DNA of 8,508 nt from CAZCTC01 sp964501335 (GTDB lineage Bacteria; Chloroflexota; Anaerolineae; B4-G1; SLSP01): positions 1 to 8,508 of the forward strand of contig CAZCTC010000133.1 in the NCBI GenBank assembly GCA_964501335.1, read 5' to 3'. Within the stretch, counting starts at the first letter, position 1, and each line of letters begins with the position of its first letter. The position numbers and the translations under genes are program-made. The notes under the pieces are model-generated. The model was not told the DNA's origin. It ran no database searches and saw only the letters and a list, made by a program, of their open reading frames with translations. Positions 1 through 6,225 of the stretch are shown piece after piece.

Positions 1-23
1 TGTCTACTTGCTGCTGTCTACTT
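1..23. repeat. short direct repeat TGTCTACTT, two copies 14 bases apart
   Basis: TGTCTACTT occurs at 1-9 and again at 15-23, separated by GCTGC. The first copy sits at the window edge, so the array may extend further left. Nothing coding is seen here. It looks like a small intergenic tandem repeat, but two copies are too few to assign a class. Confidence 0.5.
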
Positions 24-104
24 TCTTTGGCCTTTTCCAGAACCGCACAGGCGACTTTCCTTTTTACGTTTCCCCTCTCCATTAGCGTCTGAGAAAATTT
101 GCAT

Positions 105-110
105 TACAAT
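105..110 (+). promoter_or_regulatory. candidate -10 element (TACAAT) for the protease unit
   Basis: TACAAT matches the bacterial -10 consensus TATAAT at five of six bases. A spacing of 17 bases would put the -35 at 82-87 (TTAGCG), which is a poor match, so the promoter is either weak or activator dependent. If it is used, transcription would begin near 116-118, inside the left arm of the inverted repeat at 108-142. This is a candidate only. Confidence 0.35.
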
Positions 111-142
111 CCTTTCCTGGCAAACTTGGCCAGGAAAGGATT
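108..142 (+). promoter_or_regulatory. perfect 14-bp inverted repeat covering the ribosome binding site of the protease gene
   Basis: AATCCTTTCCTGGC (108-121) is the exact reverse complement of GCCAGGAAAGGATT (129-142), with a 7-base loop. The right arm contains the whole Shine-Dalgarno sequence AGGAAAGGA (132-140), which lies 7 bases before the ATG at 148. If transcription starts upstream of 108, the RNA hairpin would hide the ribosome binding site. If it starts at the TACAAT box (105-110), the left arm would be mostly absent from the RNA, and the palindrome would better suit a repressor operator overlapping the start point. It is not a good intrinsic terminator, because only three T residues follow the stem on the plus strand and none form a tract on the minus strand. 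Confidence 0.7.
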
Positions 143-147
143 TGAAA

Positions 148-1680
148 ATGAAACCCTTAATCGCCTTAAGTCTCACCTTATTGCTCATCCTGAATACCGC
201 CGTTCCACTCCACGCGGCCCCCCCACCGCCGCCCCAGCCGGAAATCGAATGGGAGGCCGGGACCCCGACCCTCGTCCGCGGCCCAATCCCTGCCACCGGC
301 AATTCCCCCCAACAGGCCGCTTATAGCTTCTTCGAAAATTACAAAGCACTCTATGGCATGCACGCTCCCACCCATGAACTTCAGGTAAAATCAGTCACCC
401 CTGACGACCTGGGACTGACTCACGTCAAATTCACCCAGCTCGTCGACGGCGTCCCGGTCTTCGGAGCCGAACTGATCGTCCATCTGACCGATACGGAAAT
501 CCGCAGCGTCAACGGCTACTATTTTCCCAATCTGCAGATCGATCCCCGACCCAAAATCACCCAAGCCGAAGCCCTGGCCCGCGTCCGCCGCGAATTGCAG
601 GACCCACAGGCCGAATTCAAAGCCGACCACAGCCGATTGGTCGTCTATGTCGAAAACAGTCAGCCTTACCTCGCCTGGGAAATCAATTGCTTCTCTCAAC
701 ATCCCCTGGGAAACTGGCTCTATTTCATCGATGCCCATACCGGCAAACCGCTCCACCATATCAACAAAATCGACCTCATCCGAATTGTGCGGATGTACGA
801 TGCCGGAAATCAGGAAGTCATTCCCGGCACGCTGATCTGCGGAGACGGCCTCGACGATGATTGCTCCAAAGTCGAAGACCCTCTCATCAAAGCCGGTTAT
901 AACCACAGCTCGCACGCCTATGATTACTATTCCCTCGCGCTCCGTCGGGAAAGCTATGACAACGCAGGCTCCCCCCTCCACACCATCGCCCGCTACGGCA
1001 CAAATTTCGACAACGCCTTCTGGTACTCCGGTTACCTGATCTTCGGCGATGCCGATCGCTACATCGAGGCCTTCGATGTCGTGGCCCACGAACTGACCCA
1101 TGGAGTCACGGAATATACCGCCGACCTGTACTACCAAAACCAATCCGGCGCCCTCAATGAATCCTGGTCCGATGTGATGGCCGTCCTGGCCGGCTGCTCA
1201 CCGGCTTCCGAACAGGCCGACTGCGACTGGCTGATGGGAGAAGATCTCAATTACGGCCCCCTGCGCAGCCTCTCCAATCCCCCTGAACGCGGTCAACCTG
1301 ACGAATGGCGTGAATACTACAACTTCCCCCCCTCCGAAGACTACGGCGGCGTCCATACCAACAGCGGAATTCCCAACAAAGCCGCCTATCTCACCACCAT
1401 GGGAGGCACCTTCAACAAAATCACCGTCACCGGGATCGGTTACACCCGCACCGAACAGATCTATTATCGAGCCCTGGCCAACTATATGGTTTCCCGCTCA
1501 GTCTTCACCGACGCCCGCAATTCCCTCTACAGCGCCTGTCTCGACCTCATCGGCTCATCCTACGACATCACCCAGACCCACTGCCTTTCCATTCAACACG
1601 CCTGGCAGGCCATCGGCCTGCCCGATCCGGCATTCTCAATGAACCGGCGCCTCTACCTGCCCATTATTGTAAGAAATTAA
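148..1680 (+). CDS. secreted M4 family (thermolysin-like) zinc metalloprotease precursor
   Basis: This encodes a 510-residue exported endopeptidase. Residues 1-23 form a signal peptide (MKPL, a Leu/Ile core, then LHA before APPPPP). Residues about 55-130 resemble the FTP propeptide domain, and about 135-205 the PepSY part ending in DAHTGKPLHHINK. The catalytic domain has the zinc motif HELTH with H314, E315 (catalytic) and H318. The third zinc ligand is E338 in GALNESWSD, with D342 behind it. D398 and H403 in DYGGVH match thermolysin D226 and H231. The spacings H314 to E338 (24) and E338 to H403 (65) equal those of thermolysin. The N-terminal lobe between propeptide and HELTH is shorter than in thermolysin, by roughly 30-40 residues. 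The protein ends in RLYLPIIVRN (501-510), which I read as a Chloroflexota-type tail. ATG 148 is preferred over an in-frame TTG at 142, because the Shine-Dalgarno AGGAAAGGA is 7 bases before 148 but only 1 before 142. Confidence 0.95.
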   Translation: MKPLIALSLTLLLILNTAVPLHAAPPPPPQPEIEWEAGTPTLVRGPIPATGNSPQQAAYSFFENYKALYGMHAPTHELQVKSVTPDDLGLTHVKFTQLVDGVPVFGAELIVHLTDTEIRSVNGYYFPNLQIDPRPKITQAEALARVRRELQDPQAEFKADHSRLVVYVENSQPYLAWEINCFSQHPLGNWLYFIDAHTGKPLHHINKIDLIRIVRMYDAGNQEVIPGTLICGDGLDDDCSKVEDPLIKAGYNHSSHAYDYYSLALRRESYDNAGSPLHTIARYGTNFDNAFWYSGYLIFGDADRYIEAFDVVAHELTHGVTEYTADLYYQNQSGALNESWSDVMAVLAGCSPASEQADCDWLMGEDLNYGPLRSLSNPPERGQPDEWREYYNFPPSEDYGGVHTNSGIPNKAAYLTTMGGTFNKITVTGIGYTRTEQIYYRALANYMVSRSVFTDARNSLYSACLDLIGSSYDITQTHCLSIQHAWQAIGLPDPAFSMNRRLYLPIIVRN

Positions 1681-2286
1681 ATGATTTTAACTCGCTGGCA
1701 AACCTTTTATCAGGAAGACCCCCGCGTACTCACCACAGGCCCATCCGCCTGTGCCCGCTACGCCGCCGACTTCTTCCTCCAGCACGGCAAACACCAGATT
1801 CTGGATCTGGGCTGCGGCGTCGGCCGTGACACCGCCGTCCTGGCCGAAACCGGTCTGCATGGCTGCGGCATCGACGCCGCCCCATCCGGCCTGCAACTGG
1901 CTCGCCGGCTGGAATTCCACCCACAGGCCAAATTCCATTGGATTCAGGCCGACGCCCGCCGGCTCCCCTTCAAAACCGCCGGCTGGGAAGGGATCTACTG
2001 CTTCGGCCTGCTGCATGAATTCGCCGGCGAAACCGGCCTCGCGGACATCGCCGCCGTCATGACCGAAATCGAACGCCTCCTGCAACCGAAGGGCCTGCTC
2101 ATCCTGGCCGTCGCCGCCGGCGATCCGCAACGAGGATTGCCCCACGTCCGCCTGTTCGACGAGGCCATGTTCGACCAGCTCACGCAATCCTTCCACTGCC
2201 TCGAAAAATGCCGCTATGACGATCTGGGCTGCACCGGTCGCCCTGATTACACCGTCTGGCGCGGCACCTTCAACAAAAAGGAATAA
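1681..2286 (+). CDS. class I SAM-dependent methyltransferase, substrate unknown
   Basis: This is a 201-residue cytosolic protein with a Rossmann methyltransferase fold. The SAM-binding motif I is LDLGCGVGRD (41-50), the acidic residue after beta strand 2 is D65 in GCGID, and the adenine-contact region is QADARRLPF (89-97, D91). LLQPKGLLILAV (133-144) is the usual strand-5 region. The C-terminal part (LPHVRLFDEAMFDQL) resembles small methyltransferases of the type 11/12 or TehB-like group, but nothing fixes the substrate. The ATG follows the protease stop directly (TAAATG) and no Shine-Dalgarno precedes it, so it probably relies on translational coupling to the upstream gene. It is followed after 9 bases by the acetyltransferase gene. 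A role in modifying a small molecule is an inference. Confidence 0.9.
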   Translation: MILTRWQTFYQEDPRVLTTGPSACARYAADFFLQHGKHQILDLGCGVGRDTAVLAETGLHGCGIDAAPSGLQLARRLEFHPQAKFHWIQADARRLPFKTAGWEGIYCFGLLHEFAGETGLADIAAVMTEIERLLQPKGLLILAVAAGDPQRGLPHVRLFDEAMFDQLTQSFHCLEKCRYDDLGCTGRPDYTVWRGTFNKKE

Positions 2287-2295
2287 AAATACAAT

Positions 2296-3237
2296 ATGAA
2301 AATCACCCGTCGCCAATATCAAACCGAAGCCGATTACTGGACCATCCGCCAGTTCCTGCGCGAAGCCTTCCGCCTCAACCAGGGACGCCAGCACTGCTGG
2401 GACGTCGCCCGTTTCGACTACTGGCGCTGGCACGGCATCGTCAACTGCAATGCCTGCCCCTCCATCGAAGCCGTCACCTATCTCTGGGAAAACTGCTCCG
2501 GAGAACTCGTCGCCGTCCTGCACCCCGAAGACATGGGCACCCTCTTCCTGCAAGTCCATCCCGACTACCGCACCCCCGAACTGGAAGAAGAAATGATCGT
2601 CACAGCCGAAGAACGGCTGGCCAAACCTGGAGATAACGGAGCCGCCCTGCAAATCTACACCTGTGACAGCGATGAAATGCGGCGCGAAATTCTCACCCGG
2701 CGCGGCTATGCACAACAAAAAGGAGAAGAATACCTCAGCTGGCAATCCCTGGATCGCGCCATACCCGAAGTGTCCATCCCTGAAGGCTACACCCTCCGGG
2801 CCCTGGGCGACGACAGCGAACTGAAAGCCCGCTCCTACGTCTCCGGCAAAGCCTTCCACGAAAACGACCCCGAGATCATCGCCAACTCCCTGATCGACTG
2901 GCCCTGGTACCGCTCCGTCCAGCGCGCCCCCCTCTACCGGCGCGACCTCGACCTCGTCATCCAGGCCCCCGATGGAGAATTTGCCGCCTTCTGCACCGTC
3001 TGGTTTGACGACGCCAATCGCATCGGCATCTTCGAACCGGTCGGCACCGACCCGGCCCATCGCCGCCTCGGCCTCAGCCGGGCCCTCATTTATGAAGGAT
3101 TGCGCCGCCTGCAACATTACGGCGCCACCACCGCTTATGTCGGCTCCTACGGCGGCCGGGCCACCGCCCTCTATCACGCCGTCGGCTTCGTCACCTACGA
3201 CATGAGCCGTCCCTGGGGCAAAACGCTCCCCAATTAA
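2296..3237 (+). CDS. GNAT family N-acetyltransferase with two GNAT-like halves
   Basis: This 313-residue protein is about twice the length of a single GNAT domain. The C-terminal half holds the acetyl-CoA binding motif A, GTDPAHRRLGLSRAL (250-264, with R256-R-L-G259-L-S), and motif B, ALYHAVGF (291-298). The N-terminal half has a matching but degenerate arrangement: FLQVHPDYRTPELEEE (84-99) lacks the R-x-x-G-x-G/A loop, and ILTRRGY (132-138) resembles motif B. The likely reading is one active and one structural domain. The acceptor is unknown. The ATG lies 9 bases after the methyltransferase stop, with AAGGA at 2278-2282 as a somewhat distant ribosome binding site. It is the last gene of the protease-methyltransferase unit, and a strong terminator follows at 3260-3310. 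Confidence 0.88.
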   Translation: MKITRRQYQTEADYWTIRQFLREAFRLNQGRQHCWDVARFDYWRWHGIVNCNACPSIEAVTYLWENCSGELVAVLHPEDMGTLFLQVHPDYRTPELEEEMIVTAEERLAKPGDNGAALQIYTCDSDEMRREILTRRGYAQQKGEEYLSWQSLDRAIPEVSIPEGYTLRALGDDSELKARSYVSGKAFHENDPEIIANSLIDWPWYRSVQRAPLYRRDLDLVIQAPDGEFAAFCTVWFDDANRIGIFEPVGTDPAHRRLGLSRALIYEGLRRLQHYGATTAYVGSYGGRATALYHAVGFVTYDMSRPWGKTLPN

Positions 3238-3259
3238 AACTTCACGATATAACTTCATC

Positions 3260-3310
3260 GATATAAAAATCAGGCGCCGGCCCTTTGGGCCGGCGCCTGA
3301 TTTTTATATC
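3260..3310. terminator. bidirectional intrinsic terminator between convergent genes
   Basis: A perfect 24-bp inverted repeat (3260-3283 with 3287-3310) surrounds a TTT loop. The GC core CAGGCGCCGGCCC is flanked by AAAAA on the left and TTTTT on the right, so the RNA from either strand has a GC stem followed by a U tract. It sits between the stop of the acetyltransferase (3237, plus strand) and the stop of the dehydrogenase (3320, minus strand), exactly where both converging units need to end. Confidence 0.95.
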
Positions 3311-3319
3311 ATTTATCAC

Positions 3320-4177
3320 TCACCCATTGACAATGGTCCCACCATTTGGATGCAATACCTGCCCCGTCATATACGACGAATCATCCGACGCCAGGAAAAC
3401 ATAACCCGGCGCCACCTCTTCCGGCTGGCCCGGCCGCCCCAGAGGCACATCCGAACCAAACGAAGCCACCTTCTCCTCATCAAAAGTCGACGGGATCAAC
3501 GGCGTCCAAATCGGCCCCGGCGCCACCGCATTGACCCGAATATCGCGCTTCGCCAGATTCTGCGAAAGCGAACGGGTAAAGGCCACAATCGCCCCCTTGG
3601 TCGAAGAATAATCCAGCAAATGGGCGCTCCCCTTATAGGCCGTCACCGAAGTCGAATTGATAATCGCACTCCCCGGCAACAGATAGGGCAGCGCCTCCCG
3701 CGTCAAATAGAACATTGCAAAGATATTGGTGCGAAAAGTCCGATGCAATTGCTCATCGGTAATATCTTCCAACCGCTCCTGAGGATGCTGTTCCGCCGCA
3801 TTGTTCACCAGGATATCCAGTTTCCCATATTCCTGGATCGTCTGCGCAATCACCACCCGGCAGAACTCCGCATCGCCGATATCGCCCGCCACCAACAGAC
3901 ACCGCCGCCCATGAGCCAGCACCCTCTCCCGGGTCGCCCGGGCATCCTCATGCTCATTCAAATAGGAAATCACAATATCGGCCCCCTCTTTCGCAAAAGC
4001 AATCGCCACCGCCGCCCCGATTCCACTGTCCCCTCCGGTGATAAGGGCCACCTTCCCTTCCAGCTTCCCGCTGCCGCGTTGCTGCGTATCCTCCACCCGC
4101 GGCTTTGGCTTCATCTCCTCCGTAAGGCCCGGCTGCACCTCCTGATGCTGCGGCGGCTGCATCTCTTTCTCGCCCAT
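3320..4177 (-). CDS. SDR family oxidoreductase, general stress protein 39 (YdaD/YghA) type
   Basis: This is a 285-residue NAD(P)-dependent short-chain dehydrogenase. The cofactor loop is TGGDSGIG (47-54), the structural motif is NNAA (125-128), and N151, S177, Y190 and K194 (YSSTK) form the usual SDR catalytic set. The N-terminal tail PPQHQEVQPGLTEEMKPKP before the fold, the phrase YLNEHEDA, and the end HPNGGTIVNG are characteristic of the Bacillus YdaD (GSP39) and E. coli YghA group, often annotated as glucose 1-dehydrogenase-like. The true substrate is not settled for this group. The start is supported by AAAGGAG (4186-4192), 8 bases before the ATG. It lies 99 bases downstream of the 586-residue gene, with no convincing terminator between, so co-transcription is possible. 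An inverted repeat lies in its leader (4203-4233). Confidence 0.94.
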   Translation of the reverse strand: MGEKEMQPPQHQEVQPGLTEEMKPKPRVEDTQQRGSGKLEGKVALITGGDSGIGAAVAIAFAKEGADIVISYLNEHEDARATRERVLAHGRRCLLVAGDIGDAEFCRVVIAQTIQEYGKLDILVNNAAEQHPQERLEDITDEQLHRTFRTNIFAMFYLTREALPYLLPGSAIINSTSVTAYKGSAHLLDYSSTKGAIVAFTRSLSQNLAKRDIRVNAVAPGPIWTPLIPSTFDEEKVASFGSDVPLGRPGQPEEVAPGYVFLASDDSSYMTGQVLHPNGGTIVNG

Positions 4178-4202
4178 CGCTCAAACTCCTTTCCGATACA
4201 TT

Positions 4203-4233
4203 CTTCAGGCACACTTCTTTAAGCTACCTGAAG
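4203..4233. repeat. inverted repeat in the leader of the dehydrogenase gene
   Basis: CTTCAGG (4203-4209) and CCTGAAG (4227-4233) are exact reverse complements, separated by 17 bases. They lie 26-56 bases upstream of the dehydrogenase start, next to its ribosome binding site. This could be an operator or a weak RNA hairpin. Arms of 7 bp at this spacing can arise by chance, and no clear promoter was found around them. Confidence 0.35.
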
Positions 4234-4276
4234 TCAGGAGTTTGTCCATAGGACCGGGGATATATTTTTATAGAAT

Positions 4277-6037
4277 CTAAGCTCGCGCCTTACCCAGAGG
4301 CATCTTAAACTCCGCTTGAAACGCCGAATGCCGGGGGAATTGCTCCCGGATCTTCAACTCAAACGCCTTGCCAGCCGCGGCTCCCTGTCGAAACGTCAGT
4401 ACCTCACTGCCGACCCGGGTCAACAACGCCGCCCAGCCATAGCTCTTCCGCTGCTGCCCTCCCACAATCCCCTGCACCCACCGCTCCAACATTTCCAAAC
4501 AAACCGCCAGGAAGGCCTCCTGCTGAACCGGCGGCATCGTCATCCCGGCAAATCGGTCCCGATAAACCAATTGACAACGCCGAACTGCATCGGGGTTGGA
4601 ATAATCGGGCAAAGTTTCCAGCCATAGCCTCTCCAGGTTCGTCGACAAAGCCCCGGCTCCGTGTTCCGAAAGAAAAACCAGCAACGCCCCTACCACCAGC
4701 AACGCGGCATTACCACCGGAGCCCGATCCCCCATCCCGTTCTTTAATCCCAATTTCACAGGCACGATTCCAATCCCCGGCCAGCAACGCTGCATGGGAAC
4801 GCAGCCAGGATGAAGAATAACGGGTTTGTGCCTGCCACGGCAAAGGCTCCTTCTCCAACGGTTTATAATCGGCCAGATAACCCTGGGCTCGCTGCATCAA
4901 TGCGGTCCGCTCCGGCTCCGGAGGCGCGCTGTCCCAAAGATCGAGTAACCGCCCCAGCTTAGGCTCAACCGTGAAAGCCTCCCACCGGCCCCAGTGCAAA
5001 GCTTCCAGCTCATTCAAATGCGCGGCAGCCATACAGAGATAATCCGCAATCCGGGCCCGGACGGACCAATTCACCGGCAATCTTTGCATAGCCTCACGGG
5101 CCGCCGTCAATAATTCGCTCCACTTCCCGGCTACCTGTAAACTCTGGAACCAGTCCAGATAAGCCAGGGGATGATCCATCCCCTGATCCAAAGCCAGCGC
5201 CGCCAATCCCGCTTCTCCCTGTGCCCAACGCACCGCTTCTCTCAACCAACCATCGGTTTCCACATTCACCGGCTCGGCCTGTAAAGCGGCGATATAATCC
5301 GCAAGGAACCGTTCCCACTCCGGCAACGACCCGGGAGAGATCTGCGCCAGGTCATCCAGTCCAATTTCTTGACATTGATAAGGAAATTCCGTTTTGATAA
5401 ATCGCATCGCCGATAGGACTCTCGCCGGCCGAACCTCCGGAAGCGTCATCTGATAAACGGCTCGCAAATAACGGGTCACGACACTCTTGATATCCATGCG
5501 CTCAAAAAGCGGGGACGCTACGCTCCGACCATATTCATCCTCCAGCTTCACACTTCCAAACAAGGTTTCATAAGCCTCAACCGCCGTCTCAAAATCCCCG
5601 TAATCATAAGCCGCCGCGGTCAGATCGAACAACTGTACAAAACGCGGCGCGTACACTTCGTAAGCATCCTCATCGACATCATCCGAATCATACCAATTGT
5701 CCGAATATTCAGGCTCCGGCGGATTAGCGAGCGACTCCTCATAATCCTCGGTTAGCTCCGTGATTTTCTCCAATAGCGCCCCGGCCGCCACACCCGCTGG
5801 AACTGATGGAGCCGCCGGGGGCAACGACGCCAGCGCCACCCGAACTCTCCCCAATAATTCATCCGAAGCCAAATCCATCGGCACCTTCGCCCCCAGGGCT
5901 CTCAAAAAAGCTTCCCGCCCCTCGATAGCCGTCGCCTCCGCCATTGACCGTAAAATGGCCCGCAGATCATCGATCGAACAGACCGCCAACCGGGCCTCCA
6001 CCGCATCCCGAAAATCTTTTAAGGAAATCTGAGTCAT
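4277..6037 (-). CDS. uncharacterised helical protein with acidic linker and TPR-like segment
   Basis: I do not recognise this 586-residue protein with confidence. It has no signal peptide and no clear membrane span, so it is probably cytosolic. Residues 1-70 form a helical N-terminal module (DLRAILRSMAEA...REAFLRAL). A Pro/Ala-rich stretch (73-87) and a very acidic, Tyr/Asp-rich linker (97-126, with YDSDDVDEDAYEVY) follow. Residues 133-160 (LFDLTAAAYDYGDFETAVEAYETLF) look like a TPR helix pair. The rest is Leu/Ala/Trp-rich helices consistent with an alpha-solenoid, broken by GGSGSGG at 436-442. The end (SYGWAALL...FELKIREQFPRHSAF) resembles, from memory, the helical tails of SWIM zinc-finger proteins, but no SWIM CxC/CxH motif is present. 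The ATG has AGGAG (6047-6051) 9 bases upstream. It lies just beyond the tRNA terminator, and I did not find a clear promoter of its own. Confidence 0.8.
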   Translation of the reverse strand: MTQISLKDFRDAVEARLAVCSIDDLRAILRSMAEATAIEGREAFLRALGAKVPMDLASDELLGRVRVALASLPPAAPSVPAGVAAGALLEKITELTEDYEESLANPPEPEYSDNWYDSDDVDEDAYEVYAPRFVQLFDLTAAAYDYGDFETAVEAYETLFGSVKLEDEYGRSVASPLFERMDIKSVVTRYLRAVYQMTLPEVRPARVLSAMRFIKTEFPYQCQEIGLDDLAQISPGSLPEWERFLADYIAALQAEPVNVETDGWLREAVRWAQGEAGLAALALDQGMDHPLAYLDWFQSLQVAGKWSELLTAAREAMQRLPVNWSVRARIADYLCMAAAHLNELEALHWGRWEAFTVEPKLGRLLDLWDSAPPEPERTALMQRAQGYLADYKPLEKEPLPWQAQTRYSSSWLRSHAALLAGDWNRACEIGIKERDGGSGSGGNAALLVVGALLVFLSEHGAGALSTNLERLWLETLPDYSNPDAVRRCQLVYRDRFAGMTMPPVQQEAFLAVCLEMLERWVQGIVGGQQRKSYGWAALLTRVGSEVLTFRQGAAAGKAFELKIREQFPRHSAFQAEFKMPLGKARA

Positions 6038-6061
6038 CTCAAATCGCTCCTGTTTTTAGAA

Positions 6062-6073
6062 GTTATTGATAAC
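6062..6073. repeat. small palindrome GTTATTGATAAC upstream of the 586-residue gene
   Basis: GTTAT and ATAAC flank a 2-base centre, giving a 12-bp near-palindrome 25-36 bases before the gene start and directly abutting the tRNA terminator tract. It could be an operator for the downstream gene. At 5 bp per arm, chance is a real alternative. Confidence 0.25.
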
Positions 6074-6107
6074 AAAAAAGAGCCCGGTGGATTTCCACCG
6101 GGCTCTT
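6073..6107 (-). terminator. intrinsic terminator of the tRNA-Pro transcript
   Basis: On the minus strand, AAGAGCCCGGTGG (6107-6095) pairs perfectly with CCACCGGGCTCTT (6090-6078) around an AAAT loop. The stem is 13 bp, and its end runs into six T residues (6079-6074). It begins 3 bases after the tRNA 3' end. It should end the tRNA transcript before the 586-residue gene. Confidence 0.93.
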
Positions 6108-6110
6108 CTG

Positions 6111-6185
6111 TCGGGGCGGACGGATTTGAACCGTCGACCTCTGCAACCCCATTGCAGCGCCCTAGCCAAACTGGGCTACGCCCCG
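6111..6185 (-). tRNA. tRNA-Pro, anticodon GGG
   Basis: This is a 75-nt minus-strand cloverleaf. The acceptor stem CGGGGCG pairs with CGCCCCG, leaving discriminator A73 (base 6111). The D stem is GCCC/GGGC with a 10-base loop containing AGTTTGG. The anticodon stem is CTGCA/TGCAG with loop ATGGGGT, giving anticodon GGG (proline codons CCC, and CCU by wobble). The variable loop is AGGTC. The T stem is GACGG/CCGTC with loop TTCAAAT. The C1-G72 pair and A73 are typical of bacterial tRNA-Pro. The 3' CCA is not encoded (CAG follows A73), so CCA must be added by nucleotidyltransferase. It has its own promoter and terminator. Confidence 0.97.
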
Positions 6186-6195
6186 AACGACCTGA

Positions 6196-6223
6196 AGTTT
6201 ACCACAGATAGACTTTTTGTCAA
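6196..6223 (-). promoter_or_regulatory. sigma70-type promoter for tRNA-Pro
   Basis: On the minus strand, a perfect -35 TTGACA (6218-6223) is followed after 16 bases by TAAACT (6196-6201), which matches the -10 consensus at four of six bases. Transcription would begin about 3-5 bases before the tRNA 5' end at 6185. The -35 box lies 3 bases past the stop codon of the PAS-STAS gene. The spacing to a stable RNA start makes this call strong. Confidence 0.8.
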
Positions 6224-6225
6224 AT

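Noticed and set aside
142..147. TTG at 142 as the protease start
   Set aside because: It leaves only one base between the Shine-Dalgarno and the start codon. ATG at 148 has 7 bases and gives a standard signal peptide.
391..1143. Minus-strand open frame of 250 codons inside the protease gene
   Set aside because: It is antisense to conserved M4 sequence, rich in Val/Gly/Asp, with no motif. It is a codon-bias shadow.
1687..3258. Open frame of 523 codons on the minus strand, opposite the methyltransferase and acetyltransferase genes
   Set aside because: It mirrors two well-supported genes, crosses their junction, starts next to the terminator, and is low-complexity in Gly/Val/Phe/Ala with no domain. 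C-ending codons on the plus strand remove stop codons from this antisense frame.
3350..4222. Plus-strand open frame of 290 codons opposite the dehydrogenase
   Set aside because: The Arg/His/Pro/Leu-rich composition and exact overlap with a highly conserved SDR gene show it is a shadow.
4244..4254. GTCC-ATA-GGAC hairpin as a terminator of the 586-residue gene
   Set aside because: The stem is only 4 bp and no T tract follows on the minus strand.
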